A stretch of 6,014 bases of DNA from Chitinophagaceae bacterium (lineage in GTDB: Bacteria; Bacteroidota; Bacteroidia; Chitinophagales; Chitinophagaceae): the NCBI GenBank assembly GCA_947463755.1, contig CANHUK010000117.1:1-6014 (forward strand), in the 5' to 3' direction. Of this stretch, positions 1 through 6,007 are shown piece after piece. Position numbers and translations under genes: made by a program. Within the stretch, counting starts at the first letter, position 1. Each line of letters opens with the position of its first letter. Below the pieces are notes generated by a model. The model was given only the letters and a program-made list of their open reading frames with translations. It had not been told where the DNA came from and did not search any database.

Positions 1-749
1 GGGCCCATGGACAGACCGCTCAGTGCTTCGGTCTCCCGGAATCGATGGAGGTTGGAGGCGAGGTTATTGCGGACGGCCGGAAAGCGCTCTTCCAGTAGCG
101 GAAGCACCCGCAGTCGAAGAAAATTCCGGTCATATTTATCCTCTGTGTTTGAGCGGTCTTCTCTCCAGATCAGACCGCAGGCTTGTGCGTATGATTCCAG
201 CTCCCGGCGGCGGGCAAAGAGCAGCGGACGAGCTACAGCGGGCGTCGAAGGCAGCATGCCGCGCATCCCCGAGATACCGGTACCCCTGAAAAAATGAAGG
301 AGCATGGTTTCGATGTTATCGTCCAGATGATGGGCCGTCACCAGCCTGAACCTTCGGGATGGATCGGGCAGGGAAAGCGTTTGCCGCATTTTCTCCAGCC
401 ATTCATATCGAAGTTCCCGGGCAGCTGTCTGCAATGATAGACGATGTGTCTTCTGATATGACTCTGTGTCGAAATGTACTCTGTGCACCGGGCAATTGAG
501 CTGAAGGGCCCATTCCTTGACAAAGGCTTCGTCTGCATCACTTTCCGCTCCCCTCAGGCCGAAATTGCAATGTGCGAAAACGAGTTCATTCCCCAGTGTG
601 TGTAGCAGATGGCTGAGCACGATGGAATCCAATCCACCGCTGATGGCCAGCAAGAGCGGCTGGGTAGGGTGGAAAAGCTTTTCCTGCCCTACAAAGCGCC
701 GCAGTCTGGATCGAAAATGCTCCGGATTGAAATCTTCAGGCGGGTTCAT
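1..749 (-). CDS. tilS: tRNA(Ile)-lysidine synthetase TilS (C-terminus beyond window edge)
   Basis: TilS is a cytoplasmic PP-loop ATPase that joins lysine to C34 of the CAU-anticodon isoleucine tRNA, so that it reads AUA. I translated this gene by hand from the minus strand; 249 codons are visible without a stop. Visible motifs are the PP-loop SGGLDS (residues 37-42), AHHLDDNIET (139-148, the HHxDD adenylation motif), the FRGTGISGMRGM stretch shortly after it, and DRNFLRLRVLP with R208-N209-F210-x-R212. These cover the N-terminal catalytic domain. Compared with the roughly 430-residue family length, the C-terminal tRNA-binding part is missing because the window ends; the gene does not look broken. 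The ATG at 749..747 was chosen because an AAGG lies 5 nt upstream and the protein then begins about 30 residues before the PP-loop. An in-frame GTG lies further upstream, overlapping the end of the TPR gene. It lies 34 nt downstream of that gene on the same strand, so the two are probably co-transcribed. Confidence 0.95.
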   Translation of the reverse strand, partial: MNPPEDFNPEHFRSRLRRFVGQEKLFHPTQPLLLAISGGLDSIVLSHLLHTLGNELVFAHCNFGLRGAESDADEAFVKEWALQLNCPVHRVHFDTESYQKTHRLSLQTAARELRYEWLEKMRQTLSLPDPSRRFRLVTAHHLDDNIETMLLHFFRGTGISGMRGMLPSTPAVARPLLFARRRELESYAQACGLIWREDRSNTEDKYDRNFLRLRVLPLLEERFPAVRNNLASNLHRFRETEALSGLSMG

Positions 750-783
750 CTGTACCTTATGATTTTGGTGTTCGTTGGGAAGG

Positions 784-1095
784 TCAATCTTCACAATTCA
801 ACAGAGCCGCCCTCAACTCTCCGGCTGCGTGCCGGTCACCAGACTGCTCCGCTACCAGGATACCCCGGCGGTATGTTTCAGCGGCCGTCGCCATATCTCC
901 GGACCTTTCCAATAATTTTCCAAGGTGATAGTAAGATCCCACATAAACCGGATCTCCGGCCAGCAAGGTCTGCAGTTCCATTCTGGCGGCCTCGTCATCA
1001 CCGAGCTTGATATACTCCATCGCCAGGGCGTGACGACTGAAACTATCCAATGGATTGCGCTCGATGAACGCTTTCAGGCGTTCGATGCGCGTCAT
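784..1095 (-). CDS. small tetratricopeptide-repeat protein
   Basis: This encodes a 103-residue soluble protein made almost wholly of TPR-like helix pairs. Residues about 17-50 (DSFSRHALAMEYIKLGDDEAA) and 51-84 (YVGSYYHLGKLLERSGD, then ETYRRG) show the TPR pattern of small and large residues, and a final helix ends in ELRAALLNCED. There is no signal peptide, membrane segment or catalytic motif. It probably mediates protein contacts; the partner and process are unknown. From general knowledge it resembles small TPR proteins of Bacteroidota. The start at 1095 is preferred over the upstream in-frame ATG at 1137. The protein then opens with MTRIERLKAFIERNP, an AAGGGA lies 5 nt before the ATG, and the upstream ATG would overlap the -33 element of the divergent etfB promoter. 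The longer form would be 117 residues. tilS follows after 34 nt on the same strand. Confidence 0.85.
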   Translation of the reverse strand: MTRIERLKAFIERNPLDSFSRHALAMEYIKLGDDEAARMELQTLLAGDPVYVGSYYHLGKLLERSGDMATAAETYRRGILVAEQSGDRHAAGELRAALLNCED

Positions 1096-1136
1096 ATCGT
1101 TCCCTTGCATCCGTAGAAATTTATCGTGATCAAACA

Positions 1137-1166
1137 TTGCAGGCTTCGTGTGTGTTCTTAATTTTG
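1137..1166 (+). promoter_or_regulatory. Bacteroidota-type promoter for etfBA
   Basis: TTG at 1137..1139 and TAATTTTG at 1159..1166 are separated by 19 bp. This matches the known primary-sigma consensus of Bacteroidota (TTG around -33, TAnnTTTG around -7, spacing about 19-21). Transcription would begin a few bases after 1166, giving an etfB leader of roughly 45 nt. It sits in the divergent gap and points at etfB. I saw no equally good element for the opposite strand; the nearest, TAAATTTC on the minus strand at 1123..1116, has one mismatch and no TTG at the right distance. Confidence 0.75.
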
Positions 1167-1216
1167 TGTTGCATTTGGTTGCATAAACAACTTTTATTCA
1201 CACCATCAATAAAGCC

Positions 1217-1960
1217 ATGAAAATTCTGGTATGCATCAGCAGAACACCGGACACGACGGCAAAAATAGCCTTCGGTGACAATAACACGAAATTCGTCACG
1301 GACGGGGTGCAGTGGATCATCAATCCTTATGACGAGTGGTATGCGTTGGTTCGGGCGATCATGTTAAAGGAACGCGATGCTTCGACGACGATCCATCTGA
1401 TCACGGTTGGTGGGGCGGATGTCGAACCCATCATCCGTAAAGCACTGGCGCTGGGCGGTGACGAAGCGTTCCGGGTGGACATGGAACCGATGGATTCGTA
1501 CCAGGTGGCGGTGCAGATCGCACAGATCGCCCGGGAAGGTCAGTATGATCTGATCCTGACCGGGAAAGAGACCATCGACAGTAATGGTTCGGCCGTGGGT
1601 GCGATGGTGGCGGAGCTCCTGGACATGGACATGGTCAGCCTCGCCACGGCCCTTGAATTCGAGGGATCATCCGCGATCGTGACCCGCGAAATAGAGGGTG
1701 GTGAGGAAGTGGCCGAGATACCATTGCCGCTGGTCATTTCCTGTCAGAAAGGCATGGCGGAGGCCAGGATCCCGAATATGCGAGGCATCATGGCTGCGCG
1801 GACTAAGCCCTTGAAGGTTGTGCCGCCGGTGGAGGCCGCTCCGCTGACCGGACTGGTATCCTATGCGCTCCCCCCCGCGCGCAGCGGTGTCAGGCTGGTA
1901 CCGGCAGACCAACCAGAAGAGCTCGTAAGGCTCCTTCATGAAGAAGCCCGCATCATCTGA
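1217..1960 (+). CDS. etfB: electron transfer flavoprotein, beta subunit (FixA family)
   Basis: The beta subunit of the soluble ETF heterodimer. In the family it carries AMP and docks with partner dehydrogenases, while FAD is held mainly by the alpha subunit. The complex moves electrons from acyl-CoA and related dehydrogenases to the ETF:quinone oxidoreductase. The 247 residues match the usual length of about 250. The N-terminus MKILVCISRTPDTTAKI fits the family start. Around residues 39-80 come the NPYDEWY segment and the nucleotide-binding-fold stretch with VGGADVEPIIRKALALGGDEA. DLILTGKETIDSNGSAVGAMVAELL follows. The family signature LPLVISCQKGMAEARIPNMRG begins at residue 170. The start has no Shine-Dalgarno sequence, only an A-rich leader. 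etfA begins 28 nt downstream, so both subunits should be made from one transcript. Whether this ETF serves fatty-acid or amino-acid oxidation cannot be told from the window; no dehydrogenase gene is adjacent. Confidence 0.96.
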   Translation: MKILVCISRTPDTTAKIAFGDNNTKFVTDGVQWIINPYDEWYALVRAIMLKERDASTTIHLITVGGADVEPIIRKALALGGDEAFRVDMEPMDSYQVAVQIAQIAREGQYDLILTGKETIDSNGSAVGAMVAELLDMDMVSLATALEFEGSSAIVTREIEGGEEVAEIPLPLVISCQKGMAEARIPNMRGIMAARTKPLKVVPPVEAAPLTGLVSYALPPARSGVRLVPADQPEELVRLLHEEARII

Positions 1961-1988
1961 ACATTTCACACGCAATAATCAAAGCATC

Positions 1989-2951
1989 ATGTCAGTAATC
2001 ATATTTACGGAGCAGTCCAACGGAGAGATCAGAAAATCATCCCGTGAAGCCCTGTCATACGGTTCGGCGCTGGCCGGCAGGCTGGGTGTTTCCGCCGAGG
2101 CGGTATTGCTTGGAACGGTCAGCCAGGATCCATCATCATTAGGGATACACGGCGTTTCGGTGGTGCATCATTGTGCCGATGAATCATTGAATACTGCCGA
2201 TACACGACGATACACTTCGATCATGGCAGAAATCGCCACAGCCTGCGGATCGACCGTGATCATCTTTCCGCATAGCATGACCGGCAGGGCAGTCGCGCCC
2301 AGGCTCTCAGCACGGCTGAAGGCGGGTTACGTTTCCGGGGCAACGCGACTTCCGGATGTCGAAAATGGCTTTGTGGTGCGCAGAAATGTCTTTTCCGGCA
2401 AGGCCTTCATGGATGTGTTGGTGCAAACCCCGGTCAGTATCATTTCAGTGAATCCGAATAGTTTCGGCATACTTGAGGGTGAGGGAATCGCCGAAGTCAG
2501 GCCCTACCATACATCTGTTGGTGCGGGTCGCGTCGTTGTAAGGGAGACCAAAAAGGTGACAGGCCAGGTGCCGCTCGGTGAGGCAGAACTTGTTGTGAGT
2601 GGCGGTCGCGGACTGAAGGGACCTGAGCACTGGGGACTGGTCGAAGATCTGGCCGGCCTGATCGGTGCAGCTACAGCCTGCAGTCGGGCGGTGGCGGATG
2701 CACACTGGCGACCTCATCATGAACATGTAGGGCAGACGGGACTGGCCATCGCACCGAACCTGTATTTCGCCATTGGGATCTCTGGTGCGATCCAGCATTT
2801 GGCGGGGGTAAACCGCAGCAAGGTGATCGTTGTGGTCAATAAGGATCCTGAGGCGCCATTCTTCAAGGCTGCAGACTATGGCATCGTAGGCGACGCTTTT
2901 GAGGTCATGCCCAGGGTCATCGATGCGGTGCGAAAGCTCAGGAAAGGATAA
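1989..2951 (+). CDS. etfA: electron transfer flavoprotein, alpha subunit (FixB family)
   Basis: The alpha subunit of ETF, which supplies most of the FAD site of the heterodimer. The protein has 320 residues, the usual family length. The N-terminal half (about 1-190) is the ETF alpha/beta fold (MSVIIFTEQ, then VIIFPHSMTGRAVAPRLSARL). The C-terminal FAD domain starts near residue 210 and keeps the hallmark residues: VVSGGRGLKGPEHWG, the FAD-contacting arginine in S232-R233-A-V, V247-G-Q-T-G251, YFAIGISGAIQHLAG (about 259-273) and VVVNKDPEAPFFKAADYGIVGD. All expected contacts are present, so it should be functional. An in-frame ATG at 1938 lies inside the end of etfB and would add 17 residues with no family resemblance; the ATG at 1989 is preferred because MSVIIFTEQ is the normal beginning. 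No Shine-Dalgarno is visible. I see no clear hairpin-plus-T-run terminator after the stop. Confidence 0.96.
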   Translation: MSVIIFTEQSNGEIRKSSREALSYGSALAGRLGVSAEAVLLGTVSQDPSSLGIHGVSVVHHCADESLNTADTRRYTSIMAEIATACGSTVIIFPHSMTGRAVAPRLSARLKAGYVSGATRLPDVENGFVVRRNVFSGKAFMDVLVQTPVSIISVNPNSFGILEGEGIAEVRPYHTSVGAGRVVVRETKKVTGQVPLGEAELVVSGGRGLKGPEHWGLVEDLAGLIGAATACSRAVADAHWRPHHEHVGQTGLAIAPNLYFAIGISGAIQHLAGVNRSKVIVVVNKDPEAPFFKAADYGIVGDAFEVMPRVIDAVRKLRKG

Positions 2952-2956
2952 GGCGG

Positions 2957-3046
2957 ATGCTGCGACGATTCGGCGTGGCTGCACGGGGTTTGTTGGGGGG
3001 ATACAGGATTTGCATGGCAGCCGGTCGACCTGAATACGCTTCCTAA
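2957..3046 (+). other. possible 29-codon small ORF after etfA (unproven)
   Basis: An ATG 5 nt past the etfA stop opens a 29-codon frame that starts MLRRFGVAARGLLGG and ends at a TAA at 3044..3046. An AAGG lies about 4 nt before the ATG, and the stop comes just before the promoter element of the next gene. The peptide is basic and rich in glycine and alanine. I recognise no family. It could be a translationally coupled small protein or simply a chance open frame in a GC-rich gap of about 120 nt; chance is more likely. Confidence 0.15.
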
Positions 3047-3055
3047 AAAAATCTG

Positions 3056-3063
3056 TACCTTTG
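3056..3063 (+). promoter_or_regulatory. Bacteroidota -7 promoter element for bifunctional nuclease–ispE
   Basis: TACCTTTG is an exact match to the TAnnTTTG -7 consensus of Bacteroidota and follows an A-tract (3045..3051). No TTG sits at the ideal 19-21 bp distance upstream; the nearest comparable triplet is CTG at 3030..3032, 23 bp away. Only 9 bp separate the element from the ATG at 3073, so the transcript would have almost no leader. Position and match make it a good candidate for driving the nuclease and ispE. Confidence 0.6.
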
Positions 3064-3072
3064 CCGCATCTT

Positions 3073-3672
3073 ATGAAGAAGATAGAGTTGGAGATTGTTG
3101 CACTCTCGCATTCCATCGCCCAGACCCACTCCTACGCAGTGGTTCTTGGAGAGGTAAACGGTTTGCGTCGTCTTCCGATCGTGATCGGAGGCTTCGAGGC
3201 GCAGGCCATCGCCGTTGCGCTGGAAAGAATGCAACCGAGTCGACCCCTCACGCATGACCTCATGCGCAATTTCATGGTCGCCTTCAATGTGGAACTGCAT
3301 GAAGTGATCATCAACGATCTGAACGAGGGGATCTTTTATTCAAGGCTTTTATGCAGCAACGATAATGACACGGTGGAGATCGACTCCCGCACATCGGATG
3401 CCCTGGCCCTCGCCGTCAGATTCGGCTGTCCCATCTATACTTACGAAAACATCCTCGATAGTGCAGGCCATCTGCTGGACAACTCCGGTCAAAAGAAGTC
3501 AAAGGCAAGGGAATCAGAGCCCACAGCCCCCGCAGCTGAACGTCGTCCGGACGACCTCCGCAATATGTCGCTCGAGGAACTGAACACGCTCCTCGACGAA
3601 GTGCTTGAACAGGAGGACTACATGCGCGCCATTGCCATTCGGGATGAAATCAAGAGCCGCAACGGCCAATAG
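3073..3672 (+). CDS. bifunctional nuclease family protein (BFN/DUF151 plus UVR domain)
   Basis: Residues 1-135 form a BFN (DUF151) domain: MKKIELEIVALSHS, VVLGEVNGLRRLPIVIGGFEAQAIAVALE, PLTHDLM, and the hallmark R106-T-S-D-A-L-A-L-A-V-R-F-x-C-P-I-Y122. Residues 136-160 are a polar linker rich in lysine, proline and alanine. Residues about 166-198 form a UVR motif (LEELNTLLDEVLEQEDYMRAIAIRDEIKSR), the helical hairpin that mediates UvrB-UvrC contact. Family members have been described with DNase and RNase activity, but the physiological role in bacteria is unclear. The 199-residue length and BFN-UVR order are typical of Bacteroidota homologues. The ATG at 3073 is chosen because it gives the standard MKKIELEIV beginning; an in-frame TTG at 3061 would start inside the promoter element. 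ispE begins 5 nt after the stop, implying co-transcription. From general knowledge, a BFN gene downstream of etfBA recurs in this phylum. Confidence 0.93.
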   Translation: MKKIELEIVALSHSIAQTHSYAVVLGEVNGLRRLPIVIGGFEAQAIAVALERMQPSRPLTHDLMRNFMVAFNVELHEVIINDLNEGIFYSRLLCSNDNDTVEIDSRTSDALALAVRFGCPIYTYENILDSAGHLLDNSGQKKSKARESEPTAPAAERRPDDLRNMSLEELNTLLDEVLEQEDYMRAIAIRDEIKSRNGQ

Positions 3673-3677
3673 TTCCC

Positions 3678-4526
3678 ATGATATCTTTCCCCAACGCCAA
3701 GATCAACCTGGGGCTGAACATCGTCCGTAAGCGGGATGACGGCTACCACGACCTTGAAACGCTGTTTTACCCTGTCGCTCTCAGGGATGCCCTGGAGATC
3801 ATCCCTCAATCAGAGGATCTGGCAGGACCAGCTGATGTACACCTGCACCTGTCGGGCAGGATCGTCGAAGGCCCCATAGAATCTAACATTTGTGTGAAGG
3901 CCTGGCGAATGCTGAAGGCTGATTTCCCTTCGATGCCGGGCATCGACCTGCATTTGTATAAAGCGATACCGATGGGTGCCGGACTTGGCGGGGGATCTGC
4001 AGACGGCTCATTTACCCTCAGGATGCTGAATGATATGTTTCGGCTTGGACTAACCGGTCAGGCGCTGGAATCCTACGCCCTGCGGCTGGGCAGTGACTGT
4101 CCCTTTTTCATCCGGAACAGTCCCTGCTTCGCGACTGGACGAGGAGAGCACATGACACCCATCACGCTTGACCTTTCCGGTTTCTCCTTCCTGTTGGTGC
4201 ACCCCGGCATACACGTGAGCACGGCTGTTGCCTTTGCTGGTGTCAAACCGACCATTCCTGACCTTTCCATCCGGGAGATCGTGACGATGGAGATCTCCGA
4301 ATGGCGCGGCCGGCTGGTGAATGACTTCGAACGCACGGTCTTTAAGGCCTTTCCGGACATCGAATCCTTACGTGACAAACTTTACGATTCGGGGGCCATT
4401 TATGCTGCCATGACCGGCAGCGGCTCTTCCGTGTTTGGTATTTTTCCGCAAAATGGTTTGCCGGAGATCAGATTTCCGGAGGACCATACCATTTATCGTC
4501 AGGAAAGTCTGACTCCGGTCATCTGA
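3678..4526 (+). CDS. ispE: 4-diphosphocytidyl-2-C-methyl-D-erythritol kinase IspE
   Basis: IspE phosphorylates the 2-hydroxyl of CDP-methylerythritol with ATP in the MEP route to IPP and DMAPP. It is a soluble GHMP-family kinase; the 282 residues match the usual length. GHMP motif 1 is PNAKINLGLNI (5-15), including the active-site lysine K8. The glycine-rich ATP loop PMGAGLGGGSADGS covers residues 98-111. LGSDCPFF (137-144) carries the catalytic aspartate D140. NDFE lies at 215-218, and the C-terminal GHMP motif AMTGSGSSVFGIF at 244-256. No key residue is missing. The first ATG after the nuclease stop gives MISFPNAKIN, the standard family beginning; no Shine-Dalgarno is visible, and the 5-nt gap suggests translational coupling. 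The presence of ispE indicates that isoprenoids are made by the MEP pathway in this organism. A weak TGAC-tccg-GTCA hairpin with a short T-run sits at the 3' end and is not a convincing terminator. Confidence 0.97.
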   Translation: MISFPNAKINLGLNIVRKRDDGYHDLETLFYPVALRDALEIIPQSEDLAGPADVHLHLSGRIVEGPIESNICVKAWRMLKADFPSMPGIDLHLYKAIPMGAGLGGGSADGSFTLRMLNDMFRLGLTGQALESYALRLGSDCPFFIRNSPCFATGRGEHMTPITLDLSGFSFLLVHPGIHVSTAVAFAGVKPTIPDLSIREIVTMEISEWRGRLVNDFERTVFKAFPDIESLRDKLYDSGAIYAAMTGSGSSVFGIFPQNGLPEIRFPEDHTIYRQESLTPVI

Positions 4527-4533
4527 TTTTTCC

Positions 4534-4541
4534 TATATTCG
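4534..4541 (+). promoter_or_regulatory. possible -7 element upstream of rocD
   Basis: TATATTCG differs from the TAnnTTTG consensus at one position and lies 8 bp after the ispE stop, in the most AT-rich part of the gap. There is no TTG at 19-21 bp upstream (a CTG at 4509..4511 is 22 bp away). If used, the rocD transcript would carry a leader of about 135 nt. It is the best candidate in the gap, but weak. Confidence 0.3.
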
Positions 4542-4546
4542 TATAG

Positions 4547-4612
4547 ATGTACGTGACAGGCCTATATGATGCCTCCTTCCTGAACGGGAATCTCGATCTG
4601 CTGAATCATTAG
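4547..4612 (+). other. possible 21-codon leader ORF upstream of rocD (unproven)
   Basis: An ATG 5 nt after the candidate -7 element opens a 21-codon frame (start MYVTGLYDASF) ending at the TAG at 4610..4612, 69 nt before the rocD ATG. It has no run of arginine, ornithine-related or other regulatory codons, so it does not look like a classical attenuator peptide. The remaining leader (4613..4681) is pyrimidine-rich and shows no clear structure. Chance is the simplest explanation. Confidence 0.15.
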
Positions 4613-4681
4613 TGGAGCGCCCATCTCCCTTGCCGTTCCCCGATTCCCTTTCAAGCCATTTCACCCTGTCAACCACTGCGT

Positions 4682-5920
4682 ATGTCCACAGAAATCGTGC
4701 ATGTGTCCGAGCGGACACAACATTACATAGATCTTGAATCCAGATATGGAGCCCATAATTACCATCCGTTGCCTGTTGTCTTGTCCAGGGGCGAGGGTGC
4801 CTTTGTATGGGATGTCGATGGGCGAAAGTATTACGACTTCCTGAGCGGCTACTCGGCCGTCAACCAGGGCCATTGTCATCCCCGGATCGTGGGCGCCTTG
4901 ATCGATCAGGCGCAGCGGCTTACCCTTACATCCAGGGCCTTCCACAGCGATAAGCTCGGACTTTATGAGTCGTTCATCACCCGTTTGTTCGGGTACGACA
5001 AAGTATTACCCATGAATACGGGCGTGGAGGCGGTCGAGACGGCATTGAAACTCTGTCGCCGCTGGGGTTATGAGGTCAAAGGTATCCCGGATGGTCTGGC
5101 GAAGATCATCGTTTGTGGCGGAAACTTTCACGGCCGGACCAGCTCAGTGATCTCCTTCAGTACGGATCCTGCTTCTTACGGCGGTTTCGGACCCTACATG
5201 CCGGGTTTCATCATCATTCCTTACAACGATCTGAGCGCCCTTTCCGCAGCACTGGCAGACCCGCATGTGGCGGGCTTCCTGGTGGAGCCGATACAGGGCG
5301 AGGCAGGCGTCGTGGTGCCGGATGACGGATATCTGAGCCGGGCAGCGGACATGTGCCGGGAGGCGAGGGCATTGTTCATGGCAGATGAGATCCAGACAGG
5401 TTTGTGCCGGACGGGCCGCATGCTGTGTTGCGATCACGAGGATGTACGTCCGGACATCGTGATCCTTGGCAAGGCGCTCAGCGGAGGACTCCTGCCGGTA
5501 AGTGCAGTACTGGCAGACGACGAGATCATGCTGACCATTGGTCCCGGTGAACACGGATCGACCTATGGCGGTAACCCATTGGCCTGTGCGATCGCGATCA
5601 CGGCACTCGAAGTGTTGCAAGATGAACACATGGCCGAACGTGCAGAGGAACTCGGGCAGCGGTTTCGAGAAGGGATCGCAGGACTTCGGTCACCTCACAT
5701 CCGAATGGTGCGGGGCAAGGGATTGCTGAATGCGGTGGTGGTGGATCACCCGGATCCGGAAGCGGCCTGGAGACTATGCATTCGGCTGATGGAAGAAGGC
5801 ATCCTGGCCAAACCCACGCATGGTGACAAGATCAGGTTCGCCCCTCCGCTATGCATCACATCACCTCAGATCGACGAATGCGTCGAAACGATCGGAAGGT
5901 GTCTGCATTGTTTGGATTGA
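4682..5920 (+). CDS. rocD: ornithine--oxo-acid aminotransferase (ornithine aminotransferase)
   Basis: A PLP-dependent class III aminotransferase that transfers the delta-amino group of ornithine to 2-oxoglutarate, giving glutamate and glutamate-5-semialdehyde; it is cytoplasmic in bacteria and links arginine/ornithine breakdown to glutamate and proline. The 412 residues are full length. K264 in LLGK-like LGKALSGG is the PLP lysine, D235 in ADEIQTGL contacts the pyridine nitrogen, and E202 and E207 lie in [10 protein letters not shown]. Compared from memory with human OAT, Y27, Y57, R152, E207, D235 and K264 correspond to Y55, Y85, R180, E235, D263 and K292, a constant offset of 28. Y55 and R180 are the ornithine-specificity residues, which separates this protein from acetylornithine and GABA aminotransferases. 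[23 protein letters not shown] and [13 protein letters not shown] also fit OAT closely. The ATG at 4682 has no Shine-Dalgarno. The gene follows ispE after 155 nt and is probably its own unit; a repeat array starts directly after its stop. Confidence 0.96.
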   Translation: MSTEIVHVSERTQHYIDLESRYGAHNYHPLPVVLSRGEGAFVWDVDGRKYYDFLSGYSAVNQGHCHPRIVGALIDQAQRLTLTSRAFHSDKLGLYESFITRLFGYDKVLPMNTGVEAVETALKLCRRWGYEVKGIPDGLAKIIVCGGNFHGRTSSVISFSTDPASYGGFGPYMPGFIIIPYNDLSALSAALADPHVAGFLVEPIQGEAGVVVPDDGYLSRAADMCREARALFMADEIQTGLCRTGRMLCCDHEDVRPDIVILGKALSGGLLPVSAVLADDEIMLTIGPGEHGSTYGGNPLACAIAITALEVLQDEHMAERAEELGQRFREGIAGLRSPHIRMVRGKGLLNAVVVDHPDPEAAWRLCIRLMEEGILAKPTHGDKIRFAPPLCITSPQIDECVETIGRCLHCLD

Positions 5921-6007
5921 AACCCTTGGAGAGTCCCGAACTCTTGGAGAGCTCCAAACTCTTGGAGAGTCCCGAACTCTTGGAGAGCTCCAAACTCTTG
6001 GAGGGTT
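5921..6007 (+). repeat. 18-bp tandem repeat array with alternating variants and dyad symmetry
   Basis: Four intact 18-bp units lie at 5925..5942, 5943..5960, 5961..5978 and 5979..5996, with a diverged fifth starting at 5997. Variant A is CTTGGAGAGTCCCGAACT and variant B is CTTGGAGAGCTCCAAACT, three differences apart, arranged A-B-A-B; the 36-bp AB units are identical. Each variant is internally palindromic: AGAGT-cccga-ACTCT in A and TTGGAG-ag-CTCCAA in B. The outer ends also pair: 5921..5934 with 5994..6007 form a 14-bp stem with one mismatch and two G-T wobbles. The period is a multiple of three, and no stop codon occurs within the repeat units in any of six frames. There is no T-run, so it is not a standard terminator. 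It starts at the base after the rocD stop codon and may extend as a family elsewhere in the genome. Confidence 0.9.

Noticed and set aside
609..1010. 133-codon plus-strand frame crossing the tilS/TPR junction
   Set aside because: It overlaps two well-supported minus-strand genes and has no family resemblance.
1116..1123. Minus-strand TAAATTTC as a promoter for the TPR–tilS pair
   Set aside because: One mismatch in the -7 element and no TTG about 20 bp upstream; noted but not annotated.
1938..1988. 17-residue N-terminal extension of etfA overlapping etfB
   Set aside because: The extension is unlike ETF alpha N-termini; MSVIIFTEQ from 1989 is the expected beginning.
2445..3116. 223-codon open frame on the minus strand opposite etfA
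   Set aside because: It lies antisense to a clearly conserved etfA and shows no recognisable domain; a shadow frame.
4505..4531. TGAC-tccg-GTCA hairpin followed by a short T-run as an ispE terminator
   Set aside because: The stem is only 4 bp, lies within the last ispE codons, and the T-run is 5 bases after a spacer; too weak to call.
5144..5629. 161-codon open frame on the minus strand inside rocD
   Set aside because: Antisense to the best conserved part of ornithine aminotransferase; composition (many C, R, H) is typical of shadow frames.
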